A stretch of DNA of 64,000 nucleotides from Solimonas sp. SE-A11 (lineage in GTDB: Bacteria > Pseudomonadota > Gammaproteobacteria > Nevskiales > Nevskiaceae): contig NZ_JAUASX010000001.1 in the NCBI RefSeq assembly GCF_030345715.1, forward strand, positions 659,119-723,118. Reading direction: 5' to 3'. Below are positions 8,555-17,132 of the stretch, one piece after another. How positions within the stretch are numbered: position 1 is the stretch's first letter; each line of letters opens with the position of its first letter. Below the pieces are notes generated by a model that saw only the letters and a program-made list of their open reading frames with translations, was not told where the DNA came from and searched no databases. Position numbers and translations under genes: made by a program.

Positions 8555-9301
8555 TCAGCTCCTGGGCTTCTTCGCCGCGGCCTTGTTGCCGCGGTACTCC
8601 GCGAGCACGCGCTCGACGTACTTGCGGGTTTCGCTAAAGGGGGGCACGCCGCCGTAGGTGTCCACTGCGGTGGGGCCGGCATTGTAGGCGGCGATCGCCA
8701 AGGGCGTGTCGTTCTCGAAGCGGGTCAGCAGCTGGCTCAGGTAGCGCACGCCGCCGGCGATGTTCTGGTCGGCGTCAAAGCTGTCGGTGACGCCCAGTTG
8801 CGCGGCGGTCCTGGGCATCAGCTGCATCAGCCCGCGCGCGCCCACCCGCGAGAGGGCTCGCGGATCGAAGCAGGATTCGACACGGATCATGGCATGCACC
8901 AGTGCGGCCGGCACGCCATGCGTCTGTGCATGCTTGGTCACCAGGTCCTGCCACTGCAGGGCCCGCTCGTCCATGGCCTGCCGGCTCACGCCCTTGCACG
9001 ACGCCGCCCAGCCGACCAGGGCCTCCGGGTCTGTGCCAGCGGGCTTGTCGGCCGCGACCTCCGAGGGGGGCAGGCTCAGCACAGGACGGGCCGCGCCGGA
9101 GCCGGGATACACCACGGTGTACTCGACGTTGTCCGGCGGCAGGCTGGTGTACACCGGCATGCCGCGTTCCTTGTGCAAGTAGAGCTTCACCGGCTCGGCG
9201 CCAGCCTGCAGGCTGGCGGTGCCGAGCATGGCAAAAAGCACGGCGCGCAGCCCAACCTGCCAGCGCGAGCGCAGTATGTCGTTCAACGGTAGTTTCCCCA
9301 T
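8555..9301 (-). CDS. Lytic transglycosylase, SLT domain, exported
   Basis: A 248-residue peptidoglycan lytic transglycosylase (cleaves the MurNAc-GlcNAc bond forming anhydro-MurNAc). After an N-terminal signal segment (about residues 15-35) there is a DUF4124-like stretch (KLYLHKERGMPVYTSLPP), then the SLT goose-lysozyme fold: IRVESCFDPRALS with the catalytic Glu, GARGLMQLMPRTAAQLGV, AYNAG and YVERVL. The start at 9301 (ATG, MGKLPLND) puts the signal peptide at the N-terminus; ATG 9373 further upstream would add a cysteine- and arginine-rich extension without a typical signal. The neighbour on the same strand lies upstream with no obvious functional link. Confidence 0.88.
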   Translation of the reverse strand: MGKLPLNDILRSRWQVGLRAVLFAMLGTASLQAGAEPVKLYLHKERGMPVYTSLPPDNVEYTVVYPGSGAARPVLSLPPSEVAADKPAGTDPEALVGWAASCKGVSRQAMDERALQWQDLVTKHAQTHGVPAALVHAMIRVESCFDPRALSRVGARGLMQLMPRTAAQLGVTDSFDADQNIAGGVRYLSQLLTRFENDTPLAIAAYNAGPTAVDTYGGVPPFSETRKYVERVLAEYRGNKAAAKKPRS

Positions 9302-9389
9302 GGGGCAGCAGCCTACAGCGGTCTGCCGACAGAACGCCACCCTCCGTCCGCGCTCCGGCAACACCTTGCGCAAGGGTGGCGCCGATTCC

Positions 9390-9956
9390 TCAAGGGTGTT
9401 TCGCGCGCTGCCACGGCGAGGGCGGCGTAGCTGCTTCTGGCTCCGCCGCCTGTGACGTCACCGGCATGGTGGGGCCCATCGCTGCGAGCTTGCGGGACAG
9501 ACGGAAGGCATAGGACTCCACCACGCGCCAGTCCCAGTCGGAGACGGCGCCCAGTTCGGGGTAGCGCGCTTGGCGCGACAGTGCCCGCGTCTGCGAGTTG
9601 ACGGCGATGCGGCACTGCAGCTTGCGTGGCTGCGTGAAGTAGAGGTGCAGGTGGATCAGCCCCCACCCCGTCAACGAGTGGCGGAAGGCGTGGCCTTCAC
9701 GCGGTGGATCGAGGATCACCTTGCGCTCGATGGGGCGGCCCATCATCGAGGGATACCAGAAGCCGAAGGCGTAATCGTGCAGGCCGGCGGCGGCACATTG
9801 CGCGACCTTGGCGTGGATGTCGGCGGGCGTTGCGAAGTGCTGCAGCGCCTGGCCGAGATCGGACTCTGAGGAGGACACCTTCGGTGTCTCCTTCTGGAAG
9901 GCACTGGCGAGCAGTTCGCCCAAGTCCGCGTGGGTGATGAGGGTGGCAAGCGTCAC
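9390..9956 (-). CDS. Conserved-looking hypothetical protein, 188 aa
   Basis: Not recognised. A soluble protein with no signal peptide or membrane segment. The start is a GTG at 9956 preceded by AAGGA seven bases away. The middle of the protein is rich in aromatics (YAFGFWYPSMMGRP; LIHLHLYFTQPRKLQCRI), suggesting a compact beta-rich domain, and the last 25 residues are a Pro/Ala-rich tail. It lies between the transglycosylase and the TetR gene, all leftward, but gaps of about 60-90 bases give no sign of tight coupling. Confidence 0.55.
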   Translation of the reverse strand: MTLATLITHADLGELLASAFQKETPKVSSSESDLGQALQHFATPADIHAKVAQCAAAGLHDYAFGFWYPSMMGRPIERKVILDPPREGHAFRHSLTGWGLIHLHLYFTQPRKLQCRIAVNSQTRALSRQARYPELGAVSDWDWRVVESYAFRLSRKLAAMGPTMPVTSQAAEPEAATPPSPWQRAKHP

Positions 9957-10014
9957 GGGGCGTCCTTCGGTGGAGAGGCGGCGGTCGCCGTTCAGCGGCG
10001 CCCATCGCTTTTGC

Positions 10015-10668
10015 TCATTCTCTCATTTTCGCCAGGCCCGGAGCCTCGTACAGCTGCCGCAGCACGGTTTCAACCAGGGCCTCCACGAGCCGCTCGCGCG
10101 ACAGGTGATCCGGGCGGTGCAGGGCGATCTGCTGCATGGCGGTCCACACCATGCTGGTCAGCAGCCAGGCACTGGCCTCGGTGTCGTAGAGCCGCACCAC
10201 GGCGGCGCTCTTGTCGCGGCCCTTGCGCACGATCTGTTCCAGGCTCTGCGAGAGTCCGCGCGCCTCCGGGATCTCGCCGAGGAAGGGCACCTCGCTCAGC
10301 GCCACGCGCAGCAGGCCGGCGCGGGCTTCCAGCGCGGCGATGATGGTGCGGATCCAGTGGTCGATGCCGGCACGCGGCTGGTCGGGCAGGGCCAGGGCCT
10401 CGTGCAGGCTGCGGCCGACCTCGGCGACGATCTCGCGCAGCGCCGCCGCCAGCGTGGCTGCGACGATCGACTGCTTGTTGGGGAAGTACTCGTACAGGGA
10501 GCCGACACCGACACCGGCCCGCTCGGCCACGCGGTTGGTGGTCACGGCGGCGTAGCCTTCTTCCTCCATAAGCCGAGCAGCGGCGTCGCAGAGAGCGTCC
10601 ACGGTGGCCCGGGAGCGCGCCTGCTTGGGATGTTTTTTCAGTTGCAGATCAGTTGCTTGTCTCGCCAT
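10015..10668 (-). CDS. TetR/AcrR family transcriptional regulator
   Basis: A 217-residue regulator. The N-terminal helix-turn-helix is typical of TetR proteins: ARLMEEEGYAAVTTNRVAE, RAGVGVGSLYEYFPNKQSI, followed by an all-helical ligand domain of the usual length. ATG 10668 was chosen because GGAGGGGG lies just upstream; the frame is open 19 codons further 5'. It diverges from the multihaem cytochrome gene across a 106-base gap containing a CCGAG-N6-CTCGG palindrome, so it probably represses itself and the cytochrome. The ligand is unknown. Confidence 0.88.
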   Translation of the reverse strand: MARQATDLQLKKHPKQARSRATVDALCDAAARLMEEEGYAAVTTNRVAERAGVGVGSLYEYFPNKQSIVAATLAAALREIVAEVGRSLHEALALPDQPRAGIDHWIRTIIAALEARAGLLRVALSEVPFLGEIPEARGLSQSLEQIVRKGRDKSAAVVRLYDTEASAWLLTSMVWTAMQQIALHRPDHLSRERLVEALVETVLRQLYEAPGLAKMRE

Positions 10669-10717
10669 CCCAACCCCCTCCGGACCGTCGGCCCCGGCAC
10701 CCTCAATCCGAGTGGTT

Positions 10718-10733
10718 CCGAGCAATTACTCGG
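10718..10733. promoter_or_regulatory. Operator-like palindrome in the TetR/cytochrome divergent gap
   Basis: CCGAG (10718-10722), spacer CAATTA, CTCGG (10729-10733). A third CCGAG occurs directly at 10708-10712. The position midway between the two divergent start codons fits a TetR operator; binding is inferred, not shown. Confidence 0.45.
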
Positions 10734-10774
10734 TTTATCTTAGCGGGACTATATCGCCGCCGTGGAGGAGAGCC

Positions 10775-13192
10775 ATGAGCCTGCGAAACCTGCGTACTCC
10801 GTTGTTCCTGTTTGCCGCCCTTGGCGGTGCCATCCTTTTGTCCGCCTGCGGCGAGTACGGCGGCCGCAGTGACCCTGCCACGGGTGGCGGTGTTACCGGC
10901 CCGCGCGACAGCGTGCAGGTGAAGAATTGCGATGAGCTTTTCACCAAGCGTGTGCAGCCGCGCCTGGAGTTCTGCCGCAGCTGCCATGTGCCGGGTGGCG
11001 TGGCGGACGTTGCCGATGGCAGGCTGTTCCAGCTCGACAAGGATGCAGCCCAGGATGCCCGGCTGCTGAAGGAATCCTGGCTGCGCCTGGGCGGCAATGG
11101 TGCCGGCAAGTCCCGCATCCTCAAGATGGCCTCCGGCACCGATACGCGCACGCACAGCGCTGGCGCGCCCTGGCCGGTGGGCAGCGACGCCTACCGCGAG
11201 ATGGATGCACTGCTGCAGGGCTATGACAATCCCTCCGCCTGTGCGCTGGGCAATCTCGGCGCCATCACCGAATTCCCGCTGCTCGGCGGCCCGCGCGGCG
11301 GCGGCGCCTGGTCCAATTTCTGTGCGGGCAAGGCCGACAGCGCGGTGTTGCCGGTGGATCCGCGCACGCTGGTGGTGCCCGGCGTCAACGAGGGCAAGGC
11401 GGTGGCCTTCAACGCCTACTGGAAGTCCTGCGACAACGGCGTGCCGCGGCCCAAGACCTGTGGCGAGATGCGGGAGCAGTCCAAACTGGGCCTGTTCGTG
11501 GGCCATGGGCAGGGTGAGGTCGGCACGCCGCTGAGCTTTGCCGGCGGCAATGAGAATGTCAGCGGCCTGTCCGCCGAAAAATACAACCAGCTCTGGAAAT
11601 CCGCCTGGGGCATGGACGAGCGGCCCAGCAACTTCGACGAGCTGGTGGCCGAGCGCTATGGCTCGCCGGCTAGCCTGGTGCCCAACCCCTATCCGCTGCC
11701 GGGCGAGGATCCCAACAAGACCAATGGCGGCTCCGGCAAGTTGCCCATGGTGTTCACGCAGATCCGCAAGGCCGATGGCACCTGGACCGGCGAGATCGGC
11801 CAGAAGGTCTGCCTGTTCTGCCACAACGGCCAGCTCGGTACCGTGGCCGACGGCGAGGGCATGGGGCCACAGCTCGGTGGTGCCGGCAGCATCGGCGACT
11901 TCGCCGTGGCCAGCTCGGACTTCAGCAAGGCGGAAGGACTCGCCGGCTTCGGCGCCAACTCCGCGCTGTCGCTGGTCACCACCTCGACCAACCGCGGTAC
12001 CGGCGCCATCGACTTCTTCCAGCTTGCCTTCATCCTGTTCAGCAACGGCGATCCCGCGCTGCTGCTCAATGACAAGATCGTGCTGAGCCAGGCCATCGGC
12101 AACATCAAGAGCCCGCCCTGGTGGAACCTGGCGTACCGTCCGCAGAAATTCCACGGCGCGGTGCTGCCCACCGATTCCTCGCGTATCGACCTGGCCGCGT
12201 ACTACGACCTGGTGAAGAGCCTGAGCGGCGGTGGCGACGAGGCGCTGGCCTGGATGGATGCGCACTCGGGTCCCTTCCAGACCTGGGCGGAGACACTGGC
12301 CTCGCCGAAGTTCCCCGGCGAGATCGACACGGCGCTGGCGGAGCAGGGCGCCATCCTGTTCCATTCCAAGAACCTCTGGGGCGATGGGCTCGACAATCCG
12401 GGACCGAAGCCGGACCAGGGCAATGGCTCCTGCGCGGGTTGCCACGGTGCCTATTCGCCACGCTACACCCACGACCCGGCCTACCTCGACACGCCGGAGC
12501 TGGCGGGCATCGCGGCCTACACCGTGCCGACGGCGGTCGTCGGCACCGATCCGGTCTACGCCGACGCCATGCAGAGCCTGCGTAACCGCGACGGCAGCGT
12601 CAGCCCGGCGATCCTGAAACAGGCGGTGGTGTCGTGCGGGCTGGGCAATGCCGGCTCCACGGACGACCTGACGCCGATCTACCTGGCTCCGCCGCTGTGG
12701 GGCACCTGGGCCGCCGCGCCCTACTTCCACAACGGTTCGGTGCCCAATATCTGGGGCGTACTGGACCCGCACAGCGAGCGCCCCAACATCTGGAAGCGCC
12801 GCTCCACGCCGGCCCGCGAGGATCAGGCGGGCAAGGTGGTGATGGGCTTCGACACCAACCTGCAGCGCGCCTACGACTTCGACAAGCTCGGCTGGAAGTA
12901 CGACGAGATTCCCTGCGGTGCCGCCGGCTCGCAGCCCTACATCGCCTGCAACCCGCTGAACCCCGAGGCGCCCTCGCCGGTGCAGGCGCTGCTGGGCGAA
13001 ATCTACAAGCTGATCGGCCTGACCTGGAACCTGCCGCGGCCCGAGGGCCTGATGATGACGCAGCAGAACATCGAGAACCGCAAGGTGTTCAACACCAACC
13101 TCTACAGCCAGGGCAACCAGGGCCATGCGTTCACGTCGGTTCTGACCGACATGGAGCGCAAGGCGATCATCGAGTACCTGAAGACGCTCTGA
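10775..13192 (+). CDS. Multihaem c-type cytochrome lipoprotein, cytochrome-c-peroxidase/RoxA-like
   Basis: An 805-residue exported protein. The lipoprotein signal ends in LLSAC (ATG 10775, with GGAGGAG upstream). Three CxxCH haem c motifs are visible: CRSCH (67-71), CLFCH (346-350) and CAGCH (553-557). The C-terminal third has the WGTWAAAPYFHNGSVPNIWG and SERP segments found in di-haem cytochrome c peroxidases and in the rubber oxygenases RoxA/RoxB. The N-terminal haem segment is additional to the usual two. It is probably a periplasmic, membrane-attached redox enzyme or electron carrier. It is divergent from a TetR repressor, suggesting inducible expression. A rubber or other dioxygenase activity is possible but not shown. 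Confidence 0.75.
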   Translation: MSLRNLRTPLFLFAALGGAILLSACGEYGGRSDPATGGGVTGPRDSVQVKNCDELFTKRVQPRLEFCRSCHVPGGVADVADGRLFQLDKDAAQDARLLKESWLRLGGNGAGKSRILKMASGTDTRTHSAGAPWPVGSDAYREMDALLQGYDNPSACALGNLGAITEFPLLGGPRGGGAWSNFCAGKADSAVLPVDPRTLVVPGVNEGKAVAFNAYWKSCDNGVPRPKTCGEMREQSKLGLFVGHGQGEVGTPLSFAGGNENVSGLSAEKYNQLWKSAWGMDERPSNFDELVAERYGSPASLVPNPYPLPGEDPNKTNGGSGKLPMVFTQIRKADGTWTGEIGQKVCLFCHNGQLGTVADGEGMGPQLGGAGSIGDFAVASSDFSKAEGLAGFGANSALSLVTTSTNRGTGAIDFFQLAFILFSNGDPALLLNDKIVLSQAIGNIKSPPWWNLAYRPQKFHGAVLPTDSSRIDLAAYYDLVKSLSGGGDEALAWMDAHSGPFQTWAETLASPKFPGEIDTALAEQGAILFHSKNLWGDGLDNPGPKPDQGNGSCAGCHGAYSPRYTHDPAYLDTPELAGIAAYTVPTAVVGTDPVYADAMQSLRNRDGSVSPAILKQAVVSCGLGNAGSTDDLTPIYLAPPLWGTWAAAPYFHNGSVPNIWGVLDPHSERPNIWKRRSTPAREDQAGKVVMGFDTNLQRAYDFDKLGWKYDEIPCGAAGSQPYIACNPLNPEAPSPVQALLGEIYKLIGLTWNLPRPEGLMMTQQNIENRKVFNTNLYSQGNQGHAFTSVLTDMERKAIIEYLKTL

Positions 13193-13210
13193 GGAGCCAG
13201 CAATGCTTGC

Positions 13211-13247
13211 CCGCCCCAGAACGTGTCCTGGGGCGGACAGCATCTTT
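13211..13247 (+). terminator. Stem-loop after the cytochrome gene
   Basis: CCGCCCCAG (13211-13219) pairs with CTGGGGCGG (13228-13236) across an 8-base loop, 18 bases after the stop codon. A short TTTT follows 8 bases later, so it is a likely but not ideal intrinsic terminator. Confidence 0.55.
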
Positions 13248-13334
13248 TGACGGAGAGGCGTGCGGATTCGTATAGCCTTGGCGTGCTGGCCTTCCGGTTT
13301 GACTGCCGGTGGGCGAACCGTCCCTATCCGGGTC

Positions 13335-13859
13335 ATGACACGAAAGCAAAGCATTCCCGCATTGGCTGTCGCCGTGGTCGTGGGCGTCGCCGCGTGTGTC
13401 GTGCTGTGGAACGACTATCGTGATGCCGAGATGAAGCTGTACGTCGCTTACCTCCAGTCGCTCAACGCTGAGCCCGCCATGAAGGACATTGCCTTCATGA
13501 GCCAGGTTTGGTCATGTGGCGCCAGCGTGGATCGAGTGCCTGCGGAGTATGCGGAGGCCCTGCGCGACATGCTGCGTGCGAACGGGCCAGATGCGATCCC
13601 CCGGCGATTTGAAAAGCTCGCGCAGTTGGCCAACGTGGTCAGGTACGAGGAAGCGCAGCGCCTGCATGCACTGCGGTACCAGGAACCCTCCTTCGCCCGG
13701 ACGCGCGTCATCGGCTTGTCCCGTGCGGGATTCAACCCAGGCCGTGACAGAGCAGTCTTGTGCGTGCAGCCTGGCCATGGCCGCGCATTGGCCTACTTCC
13801 AGAAGGCAGACGGACCCTTCTGGCGATTGGTGAATCAAGAGTATCTTGTGGTCCAGTAA
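13335..13859 (+). CDS. Hypothetical exported or membrane-anchored protein, 174 aa
   Basis: Not recognised. The protein begins MTRKQSIPALAVAVVVGVAA, a basic start plus one hydrophobic helix, so it is probably a signal anchor with the rest in the periplasm. The body is soluble, mixed helical, with three cysteines. Composition is less GC-rich than the neighbours, and no ribosome site stands out; GTG 13260 in the same frame is an alternative start. It stands alone between the cytochrome terminator and the DUF1801 gene. Confidence 0.5.
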   Translation: MTRKQSIPALAVAVVVGVAACVVLWNDYRDAEMKLYVAYLQSLNAEPAMKDIAFMSQVWSCGASVDRVPAEYAEALRDMLRANGPDAIPRRFEKLAQLANVVRYEEAQRLHALRYQEPSFARTRVIGLSRAGFNPGRDRAVLCVQPGHGRALAYFQKADGPFWRLVNQEYLVVQ

Positions 13860-13916
13860 GCTGCGTGAGTGAGACGATGCAGCTGAAGTCATGGCGCTGC
13901 TATGAAGGAGATTGAG

Positions 13917-14291
13917 ATGCCCGGCAAGCGTCCGACGACGATCGACGAATACATCCGCGCCGCGCCGGCGGCTGGCCAGCCGCACCTGCGCCGCATGCAT
14001 GCGCTGCTCAAGAGCGTCGCCCCGCACGCCGAGGAGGCGATCAAGTGGGGCACGCCGTTCTTCGTGGAGCCGCGCTTCGTGTTCGCGTTCTCGGCGCACA
14101 AGGCGCACCTGAGCTTTGCGCCGACCGCGACGGCGCTGGAGTCGTTCCGCGACGAACTGGTGGGGCAGCCGACCACCAAGGGAACGCTGCAGATTCCATA
14201 CAAGGCTCCGTTTCCGGAAGACCTGGTGCGTCGGCTGGCGGAGCGCTGCTGGCAGGGCGTGCGTGCGCGCAAGGACGACGCGTTCTGGTGA
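13917..14291 (+). CDS. DUF1801 domain protein (YdhG-like)
   Basis: A 124-residue DUF1801 protein. The family core is visible: TIDEYIRAAPAAGQPHL at the start, then APHAEEAIKWGTPFFV, KAHLSFAPTA and GTLQIPYKAPFPEDLVRRL. YdhG-like members have been described as frataxin-like iron-binding proteins in Bacillus, but function in proteobacteria is unclear. ATG 13917 is preferred over ATG 13902, because AAGGAG lies six bases before 13917. It ends 8 bases from a convergent gene of the same family. Confidence 0.85.
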   Translation: MPGKRPTTIDEYIRAAPAAGQPHLRRMHALLKSVAPHAEEAIKWGTPFFVEPRFVFAFSAHKAHLSFAPTATALESFRDELVGQPTTKGTLQIPYKAPFPEDLVRRLAERCWQGVRARKDDAFW

Positions 14292-14299
14292 GGCGGGTC

Positions 14300-14716
14300 C
14301 TAGTGGGCCCGCCCGGGCTTGGCCTTCTTGCCTGCGGCGTTGAGCGCGGCGGCTTCCTGGATCAGGGCCTTGAAGTCCTCGGCGTCGATCTCCTCGCCCT
14401 GGCGGATGTCGATGGCGCGCCGGGTATTGCCATCGAGGCTGGCGTTGAACAGCTTGGCCGGGTCCTGCAGTGCGGCGCCCTTGGCGAAGGTGAGCTTGAC
14501 GACGGCCTTGTAGCTCTCGCCGGTGCAGAGGATGCCGTCCTGCGACCACACGGGCGTGCCCATCCATTTCCACTCTTCCACGACTTCGGGCAGGGCCTGC
14601 CGGATGAGCTGGCGCATCCGGGCCAGTGTCTGGCCGCGCCAGTCGCCGAGCTCGGCGATGCGGCCGTCGATCAGCTCTGAGGCCGAGGGGCTTTCGGCAG
14701 CTGCCGGCTTCTTCAT
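14300..14716 (-). CDS. DUF1801 domain protein
   Basis: A 138-residue protein with an Ala/Ser-rich N-terminus, then a DUF1801 core: LARMRQLIRQALPEVVEEWK, WMGTPVWSQDGILCTGESYK, AVVKLTFAKGAALQDPAKLF. The C-terminus is lysine-rich. The frame stays open well upstream, but ATG 14716 has GGAGGA just before it and starts the recognisable protein. It converges on the preceding DUF1801 gene, making an adjacent tail-to-tail pair of the same family. Its start is 35 bases after the stop of the SnoaL-like gene at 14752, so those two are probably co-transcribed. Confidence 0.85.
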   Translation of the reverse strand: MKKPAAAESPSASELIDGRIAELGDWRGQTLARMRQLIRQALPEVVEEWKWMGTPVWSQDGILCTGESYKAVVKLTFAKGAALQDPAKLFNASLDGNTRRAIDIRQGEEIDAEDFKALIQEAAALNAAGKKAKPGRAH

Positions 14717-14751
14717 GTGTTCCTCCCTGGAAAGCGACGATGCGCGCGGGC

Positions 14752-15243
14752 TCACATCAACCGGTCGTAGAATCCGGGTGAGCGGTCCACGCGCAGCCGT
14801 GTGAGCTTGCGGTAGCAGATCAGCCAGCGACCCTCCACCTTGCGGTAGTGCTCGTGGTAGTGGCCGTAGCCATGAAGATACTCCTCGCGCTCGCCGTCCT
14901 TCCACCACAGGTGATCCTCCATCGGCCAGATGCCGGTGGCGGTGGTGTCGGAGGTGAGCTCGATCTCCGGCGTGTGCGCGTGGTGCGCGGAGGTAATGGG
15001 CGTGCGGTGCTCCATGAAGTGCCGGATGGCTTCTGCCAGCGCCCGGGGGCCGACGACCTTGTTGCGCACGCCGCCGGATTGCGGCTGCAGCGCCGCCGGC
15101 AGGTCGCCGTAGGTTTCCGACCAGGCGTCCTCGGTATGGACGCTGCCGTACAGGTCCCATTGCTTGAGGTCCATGTAGCGCAGCCGGCGCGCGAACACGT
15201 TCCTGATCTCCTCGATGGCCAGCAGCGTTTCGATCCCGGTCAT
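14752..15243 (-). CDS. SnoaL-like/NTF2-fold protein
   Basis: A 163-residue cone-fold protein. It begins MTGIETLLAIEEIRNVFARR, typical of SnoaL_4 members, then RYMDLKQWDLYGSVHTEDAW and the central EIEL...GIWPMEDHLWW, ending with YHEHYRKVEGRWLICYRKLT. The family includes ketosteroid isomerase-like enzymes, dehydratases and ligand-binding proteins; no catalytic assignment is possible from sequence. AAGGAG precedes the ATG. A second member with the same layout lies at 17133. Confidence 0.82.
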   Translation of the reverse strand: MTGIETLLAIEEIRNVFARRLRYMDLKQWDLYGSVHTEDAWSETYGDLPAALQPQSGGVRNKVVGPRALAEAIRHFMEHRTPITSAHHAHTPEIELTSDTTATGIWPMEDHLWWKDGEREEYLHGYGHYHEHYRKVEGRWLICYRKLTRLRVDRSPGFYDRLM

Positions 15244-15593
15244 GACGGTGCTCCTTGGTGTGGATGACCGCAGCCTGGGCCGCCGGGGACTTTCACACAT
15301 CGGCTGAATGAAGGAGACGAAGGTTCCAGTCGGGCCCTTGCTGCTTGCCACGGCAAGAGGCCTGCGGTTGACACCACCGGCAACGCGGCCGATGATCGGT
15401 TCATGAACGTCCTTTCCGTCCGCTGCGCCAAACCCCATCGGGGGCCTCTGCTCGAAGGCTAGCCGCCCCGGGCTTCGCGCCATTGCGCGCCGTTCAAGCC
15501 CGGGGTGACGGAACACAGCTTCTCCCTCGCCACGTCGCGTGCATCGCTGCGCGCGCGTTGCGCCTTGCCGTTCATGAAAATCACGAGGTTCCC
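15244..15593. other. 350-base divergent intergenic region with a long inverted repeat
   Basis: No gene is supported here. The region separates the leftward SnoaL-like gene from rnk and should hold both promoters, though none is convincing by eye. CCCCGGGCTT (15466-15475) is exactly complementary to AAGCCCGGGG (15496-15505) across 20 bases, about 90 bases before rnk; this could be a structured rnk leader or an old terminator. Confidence 0.45.
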
Positions 15594-15992
15594 ATGCAAG
15601 TGGATCCATTGCTGCAATCACCGCCCCTGCTCATCGCCGAATCGCTGGCGGGGCCACTGCGCGCCCTGGCGGAGAGATGGCTGCGCCAGGCGCCGGAGGT
15701 GGCGCGCCGCCTGATCGAGGAGATCGACCGCGCCGAACTGATCACGGACGGCCAGATGCCGGACGACGTGGTGACGCTGGGTTCTTCCGTCAGCTATCGC
15801 GACGAGGACAGCGGTGCCGAGCACACCATCCGGCTGGTGATGCCGACGGAGGCGAATCCCTCGCTGCGGCGCGTGTCGGTGATGACGCCGGTGGGGGCGG
15901 CGCTGATCGGTCTGCGCCGGGGCCAGCGCATCGCCTGCGAGATCGCGGGGCGCGAGGCGGTGCTGGCGGTGACCGGTGTTGCTCGTGCCTGA
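15594..15992 (+). CDS. rnk: Nucleoside diphosphate kinase regulator Rnk (GreA/GreB C-terminal fold)
   Basis: A 132-residue Rnk-like protein. The first half is a short helical domain; the second half is the FKBP-like GreA/GreB C-terminal fold with MPDDVVTLGSSVSYRDEDSG, RRVSVMTPVGAALIGLRRGQ and a final beta strand. This order and length match Escherichia coli Rnk, which interacts with RNA polymerase and influences nucleoside diphosphate kinase levels. ATG 15594 gives the family length; the frame is open further 5' without homology. It converges on the EamA transporter gene 10 bases away, with the small hairpin TGAGGG-CGCA-CCCTCA spanning the gap. Confidence 0.85.
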   Translation: MQVDPLLQSPPLLIAESLAGPLRALAERWLRQAPEVARRLIEEIDRAELITDGQMPDDVVTLGSSVSYRDEDSGAEHTIRLVMPTEANPSLRRVSVMTPVGAALIGLRRGQRIACEIAGREAVLAVTGVARA

Positions 15993-16002
15993 GGGCGCAC
16001 CC

Positions 16003-16947
16003 TCACTCCGCCGGTTCGGCCATCGCCTGCCGCGTGAAGCGGGACTTCAGCGCCACCAGGATGCCGGAGGCGGCGATCACGCACATTCCCAGGATCGCCA
16101 TGCTGTCCGGCACGTGGCCGAAGACCATCCAGCTCAGCAGGCCGGCCCAGACCAGCTGTGCGTACATGATCGGTGCCAGCACGGAAGCGGGCGCGTAGCG
16201 GTGGGCGGCGGTGAAGAGATAATGACCGAGGCCGCCCATGGCGCCGACGCCGAAGAACAGCAGCAGCTCCAGCGTGGAGGGCGGAGGGCCGCCCCAGGTC
16301 CAGGGCAGCAGGCTGCCGAACACCAGGCTGCCCACCAGCGCGGTGCAGAACAGCATGGGAACCGTGTGCTCGGTGCTGGCGAGGATGCGTGACAGCAACT
16401 GGTAGGCGGCGGTCACCACCACGCCGCAGAGCGCCAGCATGGTGCCCACGGGGTCCAGGCCACCGCCCGGATGGGCAATCAGCAGTATGCCGGTGAACCC
16501 GAGTGCGGCGGCCACCCAGCCCGCCGCGCCCACCTGCTCGCCCAGCAGGCGCCCGGCCACCAGCATCACCAGGATCGGCGACAGGAAGACGATGGAGGTC
16601 ATCTCCGCCACCGGCATGCGCTGCAGGGCCAGGCCCAGTACCAGTGATGCCGCCGCCAGGCAGACGCCGCGCAGCAGCACCAGCCCGGTGCGCTGCGTCT
16701 GCACCAGCCGCTTGCCGTGGCTGGGGGTGAGCAGGATCACCATCAGCAGGCCGTTGACGATGTAGCGGATCGCCACCACCAGCGGGACGTCGTAGCGCGT
16801 CACCAGGTACTTGGTGGTGTTGTCCATGCAGGCGAACACGAACACGCCGAGCATCACCAGCATGACGCCGCGCAGGGGGTGTGCGGGTGAGGGGGCGTGA
16901 CGGGGCGGGCTGGCGGCAGCCTCGGGTTCGCGCGGTGTCGGGGCCAT
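16003..16947 (-). CDS. EamA/DMT-family transporter
   Basis: A 314-residue inner-membrane protein. About 25 polar residues are followed by ten hydrophobic helices, arranged as two EamA repeats of five. The first repeat begins VMLVMLGVFVFACMDNTTKY and the second GVVVTAAYQLLSRILASTEH. DMT-family proteins export or import small metabolites; this subgroup (S-adenosylmethionine/threonine-exporter-like) has no assigned substrate. It is transcribed leftward, divergent from the SnoaL-like gene at 17133. Confidence 0.85.
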   Translation of the reverse strand: MAPTPREPEAAASPPRHAPSPAHPLRGVMLVMLGVFVFACMDNTTKYLVTRYDVPLVVAIRYIVNGLLMVILLTPSHGKRLVQTQRTGLVLLRGVCLAAASLVLGLALQRMPVAEMTSIVFLSPILVMLVAGRLLGEQVGAAGWVAAALGFTGILLIAHPGGGLDPVGTMLALCGVVVTAAYQLLSRILASTEHTVPMLFCTALVGSLVFGSLLPWTWGGPPPSTLELLLFFGVGAMGGLGHYLFTAAHRYAPASVLAPIMYAQLVWAGLLSWMVFGHVPDSMAILGMCVIAASGILVALKSRFTRQAMAEPAE

Positions 16948-17132
16948 CGCCAGGGCGGGGTCTTGGGGGCAGGGGCGCTAGTGTGACAGTGAAGCGGCAA
17001 GGCGGCAGCCTGATTCTTGACCCAGGCGGCACGGCCGATGTCCGGCAGGCCTTGCCGCGGGGGAGTTGGAGTAGCCTCGTCCGAGGACTCGTGCGCCTCA
17101 CCCATGGCGCCTGGCCGGACTGAGCGAAGGCC

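Noticed and set aside
15990..16005. Short hairpin TGAGGG-CGCA-CCCTCA between rnk and the EamA gene as terminator
   Set aside because: Six-bp arms without a T-run are too weak to call.
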